Source of the DNA: Amycolatopsis sulphurea | GTDB lineage: Bacteria; Actinomycetota; Actinomycetes; Mycobacteriales; Pseudonocardiaceae | Direction: 5' to 3' | DNA: 64,000 nt | Assembly (NCBI RefSeq): GCF_002564045.1 | Contig: NZ_PDJK01000002.1 | Coordinates: 3,162,001-3,226,000 of the forward strand | Translations under genes and position numbers: made by a program | Shown here: piece after piece, positions 27,500-36,515 of the stretch | Position numbering within the stretch: the first letter of the stretch is position 1 | How the letters are laid out: each line of letters starts with the position of its first letter | Notes under the pieces: model-generated | Seen by the model: only the letters and a program-made list of their open reading frames with translations | Told to the model about the DNA's origin: nothing | Database searches by the model: none

Positions 27500-27518
27500 C
27501 AGCGAAAGGCAGGGGATG

Positions 27519-27857
27519 CTACCGGCTGTTGCGCAGCGCGATCGGGACGCCGGCGAGGTCCTCTTCGTTGCAGAGCACCTTCACGTCGTAATAGGGCGAA
27601 CCCTGGCGTTCGTCGTAGTCCAGATGGATCGCGAGCACGTCGAGCGGTTCCCCGAGCCACTCCTGCGCCTGACGTAGCCACCCGGCACAGCGTTCCAGCG
27701 CGGCGGGCAGATCGTCGTCGCGGAATTCGACCGGGCGATACGGCACGTCCTGGACCTGATCACGGGAGTGGGAGGGAGCAGGCAGGCCAGGTGCGAGACC
27801 CGAGTCGTCCAGTTCGAGTTGGATCGTTTCCTCGTTCACCCTTCGAGCGTCCCCCAC
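27519..27857 (-). CDS. Conserved hypothetical protein
   Basis: About 112 residues, acidic, with no signal peptide or membrane segment: ETIQLELDDSGLAPGLPAPS, YRPVEFRDDDLPAALERCAG, LDVLAIHLDYDERQGSPYYD, LCNEEDLAGVPIAL. I do not recognise a named family. Start may be ATG 27857 or GTG 27839 (VNEETIQLE). It is followed by a strong hairpin, which supports it being a real transcribed gene. Confidence 0.55.
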   Translation of the reverse strand: MGDARRVNEETIQLELDDSGLAPGLPAPSHSRDQVQDVPYRPVEFRDDDLPAALERCAGWLRQAQEWLGEPLDVLAIHLDYDERQGSPYYDVKVLCNEEDLAGVPIALRNSR

Positions 27858-27885
27858 GTTCGCCGCCGGGGCAAGGCGTACCTCA

Positions 27886-28533
27886 CTAATTGCCCGCCCG
27901 AACAGGGATGTCCCACACCCGGGCGACCACTTCCCGGCACCGCCGCACCTCGTCCGTGTCCACCGCGGCGGGGTTGCCCAGCGCCCGCAACGCCAGTTCC
28001 GCGTAATGCGTGGCCAGCTCTTCCAGCCGCAACGGCCCGCGTGGCGAATACCAGCGGGCCACTCCGCTGCACATTTCCAGCAATGCCCGCCGGGTCACCG
28101 CGGGACGTTCGGTGTGGAATGCGCCGCAGCCGACCCCGTCTTCGATGATCCGTGCCCACAACTGCTCGTACTCGTCCCGCAACGCGACCACGCGGCCCCG
28201 CGCGTCGGCCGAAAGCGCGTCGACTTCGTTGTCCACCACGCGGGTTTCGCCGGGCGACACGGCGTGCGCGAGCACGTGCAAGGCGACCAGCGCACGCAGC
28301 CGGGCCACCGGATCCCCGGCTTCCGTGGTGACCTGCTCCGCCGCGTCGAGCAACCGTTGTAACGCCGTTGTCATGATCTCGACGAGCAGGTCTTCCTTGG
28401 TGCCCATGTAGTGGTAGAGCGTGGCCGACGAAAGCTCCGCCCGCTGTGCGAGATCGCGGATACCCGTGCCATGGAAACCTTTGGTGGCAAAGAGTTCCAC
28501 CGCTGCCGCACGGACTCGTCCGGCGCTGTTCAC
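27886..28533 (-). CDS. TetR family regulator of acyl-CoA operon
   Basis: 215-residue TetR protein. HTH: RVRAAAVELFATKGFHGTGI, RDLAQRAELSSATLYHYMG, followed by TKEDLLVEIM. The ligand domain resembles regulators of fatty or aromatic acyl-CoA degradation (KstR2/FadR-like); the true ligand is not known. GTG 28533 overlaps the ligase stop (GTGA), making it the third gene of the operon enoyl-CoA hydratase, ligase, regulator, which suggests autoregulation of that operon. Confidence 0.85.
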   Translation of the reverse strand: MNSAGRVRAAAVELFATKGFHGTGIRDLAQRAELSSATLYHYMGTKEDLLVEIMTTALQRLLDAAEQVTTEAGDPVARLRALVALHVLAHAVSPGETRVVDNEVDALSADARGRVVALRDEYEQLWARIIEDGVGCGAFHTERPAVTRRALLEMCSGVARWYSPRGPLRLEELATHYAELALRALGNPAAVDTDEVRRCREVVARVWDIPVRAGN

Positions 28534-30050
28534 CGCCACTGCCCGGTACTGCGGTCCCAGGCGCCGGCGCGGAGATCGGCGGCCTTGCGCAGCTCGCCTT
28601 TCGCCACGCGTTCGGACGGCGTCAGCGGAAGGTCTTCGGCAAAGGTCCAGAACCGTGGCACCTTGAAGTAGGCCAGCTGCCCGGCGCAGAACTCCGCCAG
28701 CTCCGACGGCGGCGGGTGCTCGCCTTCGCACACCACGTAGGCCTTCACCTCCTCGCCGCGTAGCTCGTCGGGCACGGCGAGCACAGCCGCGAGCCGGACC
28801 GCCGGGTGCAGCAGCAGCGCGCGTTCCACCTCGTCGGCGGAGATGTTCTCGCCGCTTCGCCGGATCATGTCCTTGGTGCGGCCGACGTAGTAGACGCGCC
28901 CCTCGGCGTCCATTCGCGCGAGATCGCCGGTGTGGAGCCAACCGCCGGTGAACGCGCGTGCGGTGGCTTCAGGATCGTCGTGGTAGCCCTGCATCAGGCC
29001 GAGCCCGCGGATCAGCAGCTCGCCGGTTTCCCCGCGGGGCAGCGGCTTCCCGTCCTCCCCGGCGATGATCACTTCGCGGTCGCGGGTCGGCCGTCCAATG
29101 CAGCCAGTACCGACTGCGACGTCGTGGTCGGCCTCGGAGACCCGGAGATCGCTGCCGCTCTCGGTCATGCCGAAAGCCTCGTACCACGGCACACCCCAGC
29201 GTTGCTCCAGCTCGGCATGCAGCTCCGGTGGGATCGACGCCGAGATCGCCCGCACCTTGTGCGCACGGTCGGCCGGGCTCGGTGGCTGGCGCAGCAGCAG
29301 CGTGGGCATCAGGCCGAGGCAATAGAACCAGGTCACGCCGTGTTCCCGCACCTTGTCCCAGAACGACGACGGATGGAACCGGTCCAGCACCACGAGCGTG
29401 GCACCGCTCGCCAGCCCGAGCGCGACGTTCCACTGTGGATCGATGTAGTGGAACGGCTGGGCGGTGAGCAGGACGTCGCCGGTGCCGATCGAGGGAAAGC
29501 CGGTGGTCAGCCCGAGTGCGAGGGTGGTCCAGTAGCGGTGCGGCAGCACGCAGCCCTTCGGCGCGCCGGTGGTACCCGAGGTGTACTGGATGTTCATCGG
29601 TTGTTCGGCGACGACCGGATCGGCTTCCCGGACGGTGTCCGAACGCAGCGCGTCCGGCGTGAGCACCCGCTCGACGGCGGTGTCCGGTGCGATCTTCGCC
29701 AGCAGCTCCACGAATTCCCCGGCGGCCACGGCGAAGCGGGCGCCGGAGTGACGAAGCACGTGTGCGCCGTCGAACTCGCGGTAATTGATGTTCACCGGGA
29801 CCACTACCGCGCCGAGCTTCGCGAGCGCGAGCCACAGCAACGGGAACTCGGGTTGATTGCGCAGCATCACCGCCACCCGGTCACCGGTTCGCACGCCCAG
29901 TTCGTGCAACCCCGCGGCGAACCGGCCGCTGTGCTCGTCCACCTCGGCGAACGTGTAGCGAGCGCCGGTGGCGTCGAAGTGCCACGCGGTGCGCTCCGGC
30001 CACTGCCGCGCGGCCTGCGTAACCAGCGCGACGAGGGTGTCGGCGTTCAC
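28530..30050 (-). CDS. AMP-binding acyl-CoA ligase
   Basis: 506-residue acyl-CoA synthetase. Motifs: MNIQYTSGTTGAPKGCVLPH (A3), YEAFGMTESGSDLR (A5), GWLHTGDLARMDAEGRVYYV (A7), GRTKDMIRRSGENISADEVE (A8), and LTPSERVAKGELRK (A10 Lys). Related to cyclohexanecarboxylate or crotonobetaine-type ligases; substrate unknown. Both ends overlap neighbours by four bases, so hydratase, ligase and TetR form one transcript. Confidence 0.9.
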   Translation of the reverse strand: MNADTLVALVTQAARQWPERTAWHFDATGARYTFAEVDEHSGRFAAGLHELGVRTGDRVAVMLRNQPEFPLLWLALAKLGAVVVPVNINYREFDGAHVLRHSGARFAVAAGEFVELLAKIAPDTAVERVLTPDALRSDTVREADPVVAEQPMNIQYTSGTTGAPKGCVLPHRYWTTLALGLTTGFPSIGTGDVLLTAQPFHYIDPQWNVALGLASGATLVVLDRFHPSSFWDKVREHGVTWFYCLGLMPTLLLRQPPSPADRAHKVRAISASIPPELHAELEQRWGVPWYEAFGMTESGSDLRVSEADHDVAVGTGCIGRPTRDREVIIAGEDGKPLPRGETGELLIRGLGLMQGYHDDPEATARAFTGGWLHTGDLARMDAEGRVYYVGRTKDMIRRSGENISADEVERALLLHPAVRLAAVLAVPDELRGEEVKAYVVCEGEHPPPSELAEFCAGQLAYFKVPRFWTFAEDLPLTPSERVAKGELRKAADLRAGAWDRSTGQWR

Positions 30051-30790
30051 GATCGGCTCCGGAAAGCTTCTGTGGACTCCCGGACCGCGGCCGAGTGCTC
30101 GGTGATCAGTGCGTGGCTGACCTCAAGCTCCAATGCCGATTCGAGGGCGTGGTCGATGCCGGTATCGAGCGCCCGCTTGGCCATCGTGGCCGCCTCGGGC
30201 GGGTGGTGGGCGATCTTCTCCGCCCAGCCCAGCGCGAGCGGCATCAGTTCCTCCGCGGGCACGGCCGCGTTGACCAGGCCCAGTTCGTGTGCGCGGCGGC
30301 CGTTGAAGCGCTCGCCGAGCAGCAGCAGTTCCTTCGCCTTGACCGGCCCGACGAGCAGGGGCAGCAATCGCGACGCGGCGCCGGTCACGCTCAATCCGAG
30401 CGATACCTCGGGGAACCCGAACACCGCGTCCTCGGCGGCCAGGATCAGGTCGCAGCCCAGTGCGAATTCCGCGCCCGCGCCCAGCGCGTAACCGTGCACC
30501 GCGGCGAGCACCGGCTGCGGCAGCGCGCGCAGCCGCCGGGTGATGTCCTGGAGCCGGTCCAGCCGGGTGCGGGAATCGCCTTCGGGCGTGGGTTCCCTGA
30601 GGTCGTGCCCGGCGCAGAAGGCGCGCCCGTTTCCCGACAGCAGCACCACCCTGGCGGAGCTGCGGGCGGCGCCGTCGAGCGCGGCGAGGAAGTCGTCCAC
30701 CAGTACCGGGGCGACCGCGTTCAGCCGCTCGGGACGGTTCAGCCGGATCTGCGCGATGCCGCCTTCGACGGCCAGGTCCACGGTGCTCAT
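30047..30790 (-). CDS. Enoyl-CoA hydratase/isomerase family protein
   Basis: 247-residue crotonase-fold enzyme. Oxyanion-hole segments GNGRAFCAGHDLRE and VHGYALGAGAEFALGCDLIL are clear, and FPEVSLGLSVTGAASRLLPL follows. In hydratases one catalytic Glu lies in the second block region and another about 20 residues on; here the AGAEF and PEVSLG Glu residues are candidates. First gene of the operon with the ligase and TetR. Divergent from an amidohydrolase gene. Confidence 0.88.
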   Translation of the reverse strand: MSTVDLAVEGGIAQIRLNRPERLNAVAPVLVDDFLAALDGAARSSARVVLLSGNGRAFCAGHDLREPTPEGDSRTRLDRLQDITRRLRALPQPVLAAVHGYALGAGAEFALGCDLILAAEDAVFGFPEVSLGLSVTGAASRLLPLLVGPVKAKELLLLGERFNGRRAHELGLVNAAVPAEELMPLALGWAEKIAHHPPEAATMAKRALDTGIDHALESALELEVSHALITEHSAAVRESTEAFRSRS

Positions 30791-30803
30791 GAAGCCGAGC
30801 CTA

Positions 30804-30826
30804 GACGTTCGTTCGATCGATCGATA
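30804..30826. promoter_or_regulatory. Possible operator in divergent promoter region
   Basis: ACGTTCGTTCGATCGATCGA followed by TAGGG sits between the divergent hydratase and amidohydrolase starts. The TCGATCGA core is self-complementary and unusually A/T-containing for this DNA. Binding by the TetR at 27886 is a guess. Confidence 0.3.
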
Positions 30827-30837
30827 GGGTCAGTCGC

Positions 30838-32415
30838 ATGCGGGTCGACGCGGTGTACGAGAACGCCCGGCTGGTGACCGGGGGGAGTGCGCTCGCCGTG
30901 CTGCACGGCCGGATCGTGGCCGTGGGCGAGGATGTGGAAGGGCTGTCGGCGCGGCGGCGGGTGGACCTCGGCGGCTCGTTCGTCGCGCCTGGTTTCCACG
31001 ACGCGCACAACCACATGGCCTGGTTCGGCATGGCGCTGGACGACGTGCCGCTGAGCGAGTGTCGCAGCACGGAAGAGATTTACGACGCGATCGCCCGCCG
31101 TGCGGCCGGGTTGCCCGCGGGGAGCTGGGTCGTCGGCAGTGGTTACGACCAGAACAAGCTGGCCGGCGGGCAGCATCCGGACCGCCGTGGACTGGACCGC
31201 GCGGCCCCAGGCCTGCTCGTGCGGCTGATGCACACCTCGGGGCACATGACGGTGGTCAACTCCGCCGTGCTCGATCAGCTGGACCTGGCGAACGTGCCGG
31301 TCGGCGGCGACGTGGTGTGCGACGCCGAAGGCTCGCCCACCGGGCTGCTGCGGGAACAGGCCCAGCTGCTGCTCCGGCCGCTGACCTATCCGGTGCCGAT
31401 CGAGTCCGTGGTCCGTGGTCTGGACCGGGCCAGTACGCAGTACCTGTCCGAGGGCATCACGAGCGTGCAGGAAGCGGGAATCGGCGGCGGGCTGGTCGGG
31501 CAGACGCCCGCCGAGCTGGCCGCGTACCAGCTGGCGCGCGAACGCGGGGTGCTTCGGGTGCGCAGCACGGTGATGGTGTCCGCCAGCGTGCTGCACGAGC
31601 TGCCGGACGGGGCAGGGTTCGGTCTGGACCTCGGTCTGCGCACCGGTCTGGGCGACGAGTGGCTGCGCGTCGGGCCGATGAAGCTGTTCGCGGACGGTTC
31701 ACTGGTGGGCCGTACGTGTGCGATGCACGAGCCGTTCGACGGTGAGCCGGACAACCGTGGCTACTTCCAGGTGCCGGAAGACGAACTGGCCAGGACTATT
31801 CGCCTCGCCCACGACGCGGGCTGGCAGATCGCGACGCACGCGATCGGCGACCGCGCGATCACGGTGGTGCTCGACGCCTACGAAGCAGCGCTGGCCGCGA
31901 CGCCGCGACCGGACCACCGGCACCGGATCGAGCACTGCGCGGTCCTCCAGCCCGCCGAGCTGGCCCGGCTCGCCCGGCTGGGCCTGATTCCGTCTCCGCA
32001 AGGCCGGTTCGTGAACGAGCTGGGCGACGGTATGCGTGCCGCGCTCGGCGAGGCCCGGGTGCCGTGGTGCTACCGCCTGCGCAGCCTGCTCGACGCCGGA
32101 TGCGTCTTGCCCGCCAGCTCCGATCGCCCGGTGGTGGACGGTGCGCCGCTGCTCGGGCTGGCCGACATGGTGGCACGCCGGACTTCGACGGGTGCGCCGT
32201 TCGCTCCCGGCGAGGCGCTGACGCCCGCGGAAGCCCTGCGCGCCTACACCTACGGCTCGGCTTACGCCACCTTCGCGGAGTCCTGCCTCGGCACCCTGGA
32301 GCCGGGGAAGCTGGCCGATTTCGTCGTGCTGTCCGCGAATCCTCTGTCCACAGTGGAACAACCGGAGGTGCTGGCGACGGCGGTGGCGGGCGAACTGCGG
32401 TACGAGGCGGGGTGA
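30838..32415 (+). CDS. Amidohydrolase family protein (YtcJ-like)
   Basis: 525-residue metal-dependent hydrolase of the amidohydrolase_3 group. Metal motif FVAPGFHDAHNHMAWFG (HxH at about residues 55-57), then MKLFADGSLVGRTCAMHEPF (the Lys/Asp strand), HAIGDRAITVVLDAYE, HRIEHCAVLQPAELARLARL, and late Asp in SSDRPVVD. The sandwich domain ends with LEPGKLADFVVLSANPL. Related enzymes hydrolyse N-substituted formamides or amides; the substrate is unknown. Divergent from the acyl-CoA operon. Confidence 0.88.
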   Translation: MRVDAVYENARLVTGGSALAVLHGRIVAVGEDVEGLSARRRVDLGGSFVAPGFHDAHNHMAWFGMALDDVPLSECRSTEEIYDAIARRAAGLPAGSWVVGSGYDQNKLAGGQHPDRRGLDRAAPGLLVRLMHTSGHMTVVNSAVLDQLDLANVPVGGDVVCDAEGSPTGLLREQAQLLLRPLTYPVPIESVVRGLDRASTQYLSEGITSVQEAGIGGGLVGQTPAELAAYQLARERGVLRVRSTVMVSASVLHELPDGAGFGLDLGLRTGLGDEWLRVGPMKLFADGSLVGRTCAMHEPFDGEPDNRGYFQVPEDELARTIRLAHDAGWQIATHAIGDRAITVVLDAYEAALAATPRPDHRHRIEHCAVLQPAELARLARLGLIPSPQGRFVNELGDGMRAALGEARVPWCYRLRSLLDAGCVLPASSDRPVVDGAPLLGLADMVARRTSTGAPFAPGEALTPAEALRAYTYGSAYATFAESCLGTLEPGKLADFVVLSANPLSTVEQPEVLATAVAGELRYEAG

Positions 32416-32431
32416 GCCGCGTGGCCCGACG

Positions 32432-32761
32432 CTATCGTTTCCGCGCCCCGGCGACGAACTCCATCGCCTCCCCGGCCAGCTTCGCCCAGCTCAGCGGCGA
32501 CTCCGGCGCCACCGCGAGCCACTCCTTCATCGGCGTCCCCTTGTTGGCGTCGAACCGCACGCCGTGCCCGTCTTCGACCAGCGCGTCCACCCTGGACTTC
32601 GGCAGCTTCACCACCAGCCTGCCCCGCACGTGCATGGCGAAGATCCGGTTGTGCACCCGCAGCGCGTGCGAGCCGAACCCCCGGCTGGCGCCCGGCGGGG
32701 TCACCTCCGGCAGCCGCTGGAACTCGTCGACGAGGTCCTCGAACCGTTCGTCCTCGGTCAT
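32432..32761 (-). CDS. TfoX N-terminal / YjbR-like small protein
   Basis: 109 residues with the alpha/beta pattern ASRGFGSHALRVHNRIFAMH, GRLVVKLPKSRVDALVEDGH and the end SWAKLAGEAMEFVAGARKR, which resembles TfoX N-terminal or MmcQ/YjbR-fold proteins. These small cytoplasmic proteins have no established reaction. Divergent from the acetyltransferase gene 54 bases away. Confidence 0.65.
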   Translation of the reverse strand: MTEDERFEDLVDEFQRLPEVTPPGASRGFGSHALRVHNRIFAMHVRGRLVVKLPKSRVDALVEDGHGVRFDANKGTPMKEWLAVAPESPLSWAKLAGEAMEFVAGARKR

Positions 32762-32815
32762 ACCGGCGACGGTACCGACCGGCACCGACAGAAACCGTAC
32801 AGAAAGGGGCACCCG

Positions 32816-33256
32816 ATGCCCGTGCGCGACGCCGTCTCCGAGGACATCGAGGAGATCTGCACGCTGATCGAGGAGCACGCGGTCTACGAGGACAAGCACG
32901 ACCTCAAACTGGACCGCGCGCAGATGAGCGGGCACCTGTTCGGCCCGGAACCCAAGGCGTGGGTGCTGATCGCCACCCCGCCCGGGCGTCCGGACGAGGT
33001 CGCCGGATTCGCCTTCTGCAGCTGGAACTTCTCCACCTGGGAGGGCCGGCCGGGGATCTGGCTGGACGATCTGTTCGTCCGCCCGCAGCATCGCCGGCAC
33101 GGACTCGGCCAGGAACTGCTGGACGCGCTGCGGGACCGCACCACCGGCCGGGTGGAATGGGACATGCAGGCGGGCAACGAGAAGGGCGAGGCGTTCTACG
33201 CGCAGCTCGGCGCGGAGCCGGTCCCGGGCTGGATCCGCTACCGCTGGCGGCGCTGA
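32816..33256 (+). CDS. GNAT family N-acetyltransferase
   Basis: 146 residues. Motif A is IWLDDLFVRPQHRRHGLGQE (residues about 78-97; H-R-R-H-G-L-G pyrophosphate loop), and the C-terminal part AFYAQLGAEPVPGWIRYRW is typical. Closest in layout to diamine/spermidine N-acetyltransferase-like proteins (LIEEHAVYEDK near the N-terminus). GAAAGGGGC lies before the ATG. Confidence 0.87.
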   Translation: MPVRDAVSEDIEEICTLIEEHAVYEDKHDLKLDRAQMSGHLFGPEPKAWVLIATPPGRPDEVAGFAFCSWNFSTWEGRPGIWLDDLFVRPQHRRHGLGQELLDALRDRTTGRVEWDMQAGNEKGEAFYAQLGAEPVPGWIRYRWRR

Positions 33257-33311
33257 GCACACCCCCGCACCTTCGCGGATCGTGACGGGAGTAGCCCGTA
33301 TCGTAGGCGGC

Positions 33312-33995
33312 ATGGAAGATGGTTCCGCCCGGAAGTCGTCCTCGGTCGAGGACTACGTGCGGGTGATCTACGGCCTCGTCGAACGGGGCGAGGCGGTCAC
33401 CAACGCGTCGCTGGCCGGGCGGCTCGAGGTCAGCCCGTCCTCGGCGTCCGGAATGGTCACCAAGCTGGCGCAGCTCGGGCTGGTCGAGCACGTGCCCTAC
33501 CACGGCATCGAGCTGACCGGCGAGGGCAGGCAGCTGGCCCGTTCGGTGCTGCGCAGGCACCGGCTGATCGAGACCTACCTGGTCTCCGAGCTGGGCTACA
33601 CCTGGGACGAGGTGCACGCCGAGGCGGACGCGCTGGAACACGCGGTGTCCGATCTGCTGATCAAGCGGATCGCGGCGAAGCTGGGCGACCCGGCCCGTGA
33701 TCCGCACGGCGACCCCATCCCGGCCGCGGACGGCAGCGTCGAGGAGCTGCCGATGCGCATCCTGGACGATCTGCCGCCGGGCGCGGTCGGCGAGATCGTG
33801 CGGGTCTGGGACACCGATCCGGACCTGCTGCGGTATCTCACCGAGCACGCGATCTCCCTCGGCGAGCGGATCGAAGTGGTGGAGCGCCAGCCGTTCGGCG
33901 GTCCGATGGTGGTCAAGGTGGGCCAGCCGCCGCACGACGCCACGCACGCCATCGGCAAGGAGATCGCGCAGGCGCTGTCGGTCGCGCTGCGCTGA
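33312..33995 (+). CDS. DtxR family metal-dependent regulator
   Basis: 227-residue metalloregulator. N-terminal winged HTH: SSVEDYVRVIYGLVERGEAV, SLAGRLEVSPSSASGMVTKL, GLVEHVPYHGIELTGEG. Dimerisation and metal domain: LRRHRLIETYLVSELGYTWD, VHAEADALEHAVSD with His/Glu ligands. A C-terminal SH3-like FeoA domain (LPPGAVGEIVRVWDTDPDLL onward) is present, as in IdeR/DtxR and long MntR types. It likely senses iron or manganese. No target operon is adjacent. Confidence 0.88.
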   Translation: MEDGSARKSSSVEDYVRVIYGLVERGEAVTNASLAGRLEVSPSSASGMVTKLAQLGLVEHVPYHGIELTGEGRQLARSVLRRHRLIETYLVSELGYTWDEVHAEADALEHAVSDLLIKRIAAKLGDPARDPHGDPIPAADGSVEELPMRILDDLPPGAVGEIVRVWDTDPDLLRYLTEHAISLGERIEVVERQPFGGPMVVKVGQPPHDATHAIGKEIAQALSVALR

Positions 33996-34073
33996 GCTGC
34001 GTCCGCGGGCGTACGCGCGGGTGTCGCCGCCGGGCGGATGTGCCGTCCCGCGCCGTCGCCGACCATGGTCGGC

Positions 34074-34889
34074 ATGACCACCGAACAGTTCCGCTTTGGC
34101 ATCGTCGCCGGGTACGCCCCGGATCTGGCGTCCTGGACCGCGCAGGCCCGCCGGATCGAGGAACTCGGCCTGGACACGATGCTCGCGACCGATCCGGTCG
34201 GCGGGCTCGACCCGTTGACGCTCGTCCCGGCCGCCGCGGCGGTGACCAGCAGGCTGACCGTCGGCACGTTCGTCCTCGCCGATCCCTTCCGCGACGCCCG
34301 TCAGCTCGCCTGGCAGGTCGATTCACTGCATCGGGCCACCGGTGGGCGGTTCGAGCTGGGGCTCGGCGTCGGGCATCCGGGTGCCGGCGCGCAGGCGGCC
34401 GCGCTCGGCCGTGAGTTCGCCGCTCCGGCCGAACGCGTCGCCCGGCTCGCCGACACTCTCGATCTGCTCCGTGAGTCGCCTTCCCGGCCTCGGCTGCTGC
34501 TCGCCGCCGCCGGGCGCAGGATGCTCCGGCTCGCCGCGCGGACCGCGGACACAGTCACCTTCGCCTGGTCCCCGCGGACCACCGAGGAGCAAGCAGATTC
34601 CATTGTGGACACTCTGCGGGCGGAGGCGGGCGGCCGGGACCTCGAACTGGCGGTGAACCTGGTCGCGATCGGCGCCGTTCCGTCCCCGCAGCTGGCGAAG
34701 TTCACCGGGATCGACGTGCCGCAGCTGATCGAGGAGAAGGCGGTCACGGTGCTGCCTTCGGATCCCTCGGCCGCCGCGGACACCCTTGCCCGCTGGCGGC
34801 AGCGGTGGGGAATTTCCTATGTGACGGTCAATTCCGGTTACGCCGCAACGCTTGCGGAGATCGCGGCGGGGCTGCCCGCGCGTGGGTGA
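34074..34889 (+). CDS. LLM class flavin-dependent oxidoreductase
   Basis: 271-residue luciferase-like enzyme using FMN or F420. TIM-barrel features: FGIVAGYAPDLASWTAQARR, IEELGLDTMLATDP, RLTVGTFVLADPFRDARQLA, and RFELGLGVGHPGAGAQAAAL, the characteristic phosphate-binding stretch. C-terminus: WGISYVTVNSGYAATLAEIA. Substrate unknown. ATG 34074 follows another in-frame ATG at 34065 and gives the usual length. Confidence 0.85.
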   Translation: MTTEQFRFGIVAGYAPDLASWTAQARRIEELGLDTMLATDPVGGLDPLTLVPAAAAVTSRLTVGTFVLADPFRDARQLAWQVDSLHRATGGRFELGLGVGHPGAGAQAAALGREFAAPAERVARLADTLDLLRESPSRPRLLLAAAGRRMLRLAARTADTVTFAWSPRTTEEQADSIVDTLRAEAGGRDLELAVNLVAIGAVPSPQLAKFTGIDVPQLIEEKAVTVLPSDPSAAADTLARWRQRWGISYVTVNSGYAATLAEIAAGLPARG

Positions 34890-34966
34890 GGGCTCTTCCG
34901 ATCAAGCTGCCCGCGGGCCTACCCTCTCTGGGATTTCCCGCAGATGGTTGGTTCGGAGCGTGCGCG

Positions 34967-35302
34967 ATGACCGGTCGGCGAGCGGTCGGGCAAGAGCACC
35001 CGACGGTGCCGGAACTCGAGCGGCTGCTCGAAAGCGGGCCGTTCGCGGAGGCATTGAGAACGGCGATCCGGGTCCGCGGGCTCGGCCTGGAACGGATCAG
35101 GTACCGCCTGCGCAGCCGGGGCACGCCGATCAGCCTCGCCACGCTGAGTCACTGGCAGTCCGCGCGCTGCCGCCCCGAGCGTCCGGAATCCTTGCGGGCG
35201 TTGAGGAGTCTCGAAGACATCCTCGGCGTGCCGGACGGCGCGCTGATTCGGTTGCTCGGCCCGCCACGTCCGCGCGGGGGCCATCCGCCCCCAGGTCTGT
35301 GA
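34967..35302 (+). CDS. HTH-type regulator, apparently truncated at a repeat
   Basis: 111 residues: GPFAEALRTAIRVRGLGLER, LRSRGTPISLATLSHWQSAR, CRPERPESLRALRSLEDILG, VPDGALIRLLGPPRPRG. This is the N-terminal XRE-like domain of a group of larger actinomycete proteins (several hundred residues, from memory). Here the frame ends right after GPPRPRG at a TGA that belongs to a palindromic repeat unit (35299-35315). The C-terminal domain seems to have been lost where the repeat sits. May be non-functional. Confidence 0.6.
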   Translation: MTGRRAVGQEHPTVPELERLLESGPFAEALRTAIRVRGLGLERIRYRLRSRGTPISLATLSHWQSARCRPERPESLRALRSLEDILGVPDGALIRLLGPPRPRGGHPPPGL

Positions 35303-35315
35303 AGGGGCCCTTCAC
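35299..35315. repeat. Single palindromic unit at the HTH gene stop
   Basis: GTGAAGGGGCCCTTCAC directly supplies the TGA stop of the upstream gene. It is 12 bases before the long MITE-like element. Confidence 0.85.
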
Positions 35316-35327
35316 AGACTCTGCGGA

Positions 35328-35636
35328 CAGGGTCCCGGCAAAGTTGGTCGAGGACCCGTGATCAGCAGGGAGAGCGGTGGCTGCCGCGTCATCATCGACG
35401 GCGCCTGCCATCTCGATCGATTACGCCCGGCAGCAAGCGAAGCTATCGATTGCGTCCGGCAGCAGGCGAAGCGGAGGTGTTCGAGACGCGCGACCACCTC
35501 GTGGTGTGTGCGCCGGACCTGTCCCGGGTCTGTGAAGGGGCCCTTGACGGACTCTGAGTCTGTGAAGGGCCCCTTCACGGACCTTCACGGACCTCCGCAG
35601 TCTGCGCCCCCTCACACCGACTTTGCCGGAACCCTG
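35328..35636. mobile_element. MITE-like element, long form (309 bp)
   Basis: Clear inverted ends: GGGTCCCGGCAAAGTTGGT at the left and ACCGACTTTGCCGGAACCC at the right (17 of 19 match when inverted). Order: end, ACCCGTGATCAGCAGGGAGA block, GTCATCATCGACGGCGC, a duplicated CCGGCAGCAAGCGAAGC stretch, CGCGACCACCTCG, paired units 35532-35548 and 35562-35578, CTCCGCAGTCTGCGC block, end. Most of it recurs at 62650-62903. No protein is encoded. Confidence 0.7.
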
Positions 35637-35648
35637 GACTCTGCGGCT

Positions 35649-35695
35649 GTGAAGGGCCCCTTCACGGACTCTGCGGCTGTGAAGGTTCCCTTCAC
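35649..35695. repeat. Paired palindromic repeat next to the MITE
   Basis: Units 35649-35665 and 35679-35695, the latter with GGTTCCC at its centre. It lies 12 bases after the MITE end. Between 35696 and 35873 I see no gene; the dioxygenase start follows. Confidence 0.88.
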
Positions 35696-35873
35696 GGACG
35701 TCCTGGCGCGCGACGGCGGGCGATCTTGTTTCCGAGTTGTAGCTGATCGGGGCTGGTGCGGGCGGCGGGGGTGTGGAAGTCTGCGGTCGTGGCGGCAAGT
35801 GGCGAGGGGAACCCGCCGCAGGAGCGCCCGCACGGGTGGCTCCTGCGGCCGTCCGCCCGGCACAATCGGCCCG

Positions 35874-36515
35874 GTGGACCCATCGGATGCGCTGCTGCCG
35901 CGACCGCGTAGGGAGATCGTGCCGGGGGCGGTACACGTCCCGGACTGGCTCGATCCCGCGCAGCAGCGCGCGCTCGTCGAGGCGTGCCGTGGCTGGCGCG
36001 GATACCGCGCGACCCGGCTGCCCGGTGGCGGCGTGATGTCCGTACGCACAGTGTGTCTCGGCTGGCAGTGGCTGCCCTACCGCTACTCGCGTACGCGCGA
36101 GGACGGTTCGCCGGTGCAGCCGTTCCCCGGCTGGCTCGCCGACCTCGGCCGTCGCGCGCTGGCCGATGCCTATGGTCGTCCGGCCGCGGATTACCACCCG
36201 GATGTCGCCCTGGTGAACTACTACGACGATGCCGCGAAAATGGGCATGCACCAGGACAAGGACGAGCGGTCCCCGGACCCGGTGGTCTCGCTCAGCCTCG
36301 GCGACACGTGCGTGTTCCGCTTCGGCAACACCGAGCACCGTAACCGTCCGTATACCGACATCGAGCTGCGGTCCGGCGACTTGTTCGTGTTCGGCGGCGC
36401 GGCCCGGCTGGCCTTTCACGGGGTGCCGAAGACGTTGCCCGGTACCGCGGATCCGGAGCTCGGCCTGACCGGGCGGCTCAATCTCACGCTGCGAGTGTCC
36501 GGCCTCGCAGCGTGA
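35874..36515 (+). CDS. AlkB-like 2-oxoglutarate/Fe(II) dioxygenase
   Basis: 213-residue member of the AlkB family that removes alkyl groups from DNA or RNA bases by oxidation. Iron ligands: MGMHQDKDERSPDP (H-x-D) and LAFHGVPKT (distal His). The 2-oxoglutarate Arg is in LTGRLNLTLRVSG. LRSGDLFVFGGAARL and NYYDDAAKMG complete the fold. Named here for family only; DNA repair is the likely role. GTG 35874 starts VDPSDALLPRPRREIVPGAV. Its end overlaps the end of pxpC by 32 bases. Confidence 0.88.
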   Translation: MDPSDALLPRPRREIVPGAVHVPDWLDPAQQRALVEACRGWRGYRATRLPGGGVMSVRTVCLGWQWLPYRYSRTREDGSPVQPFPGWLADLGRRALADAYGRPAADYHPDVALVNYYDDAAKMGMHQDKDERSPDPVVSLSLGDTCVFRFGNTEHRNRPYTDIELRSGDLFVFGGAARLAFHGVPKTLPGTADPELGLTGRLNLTLRVSGLAA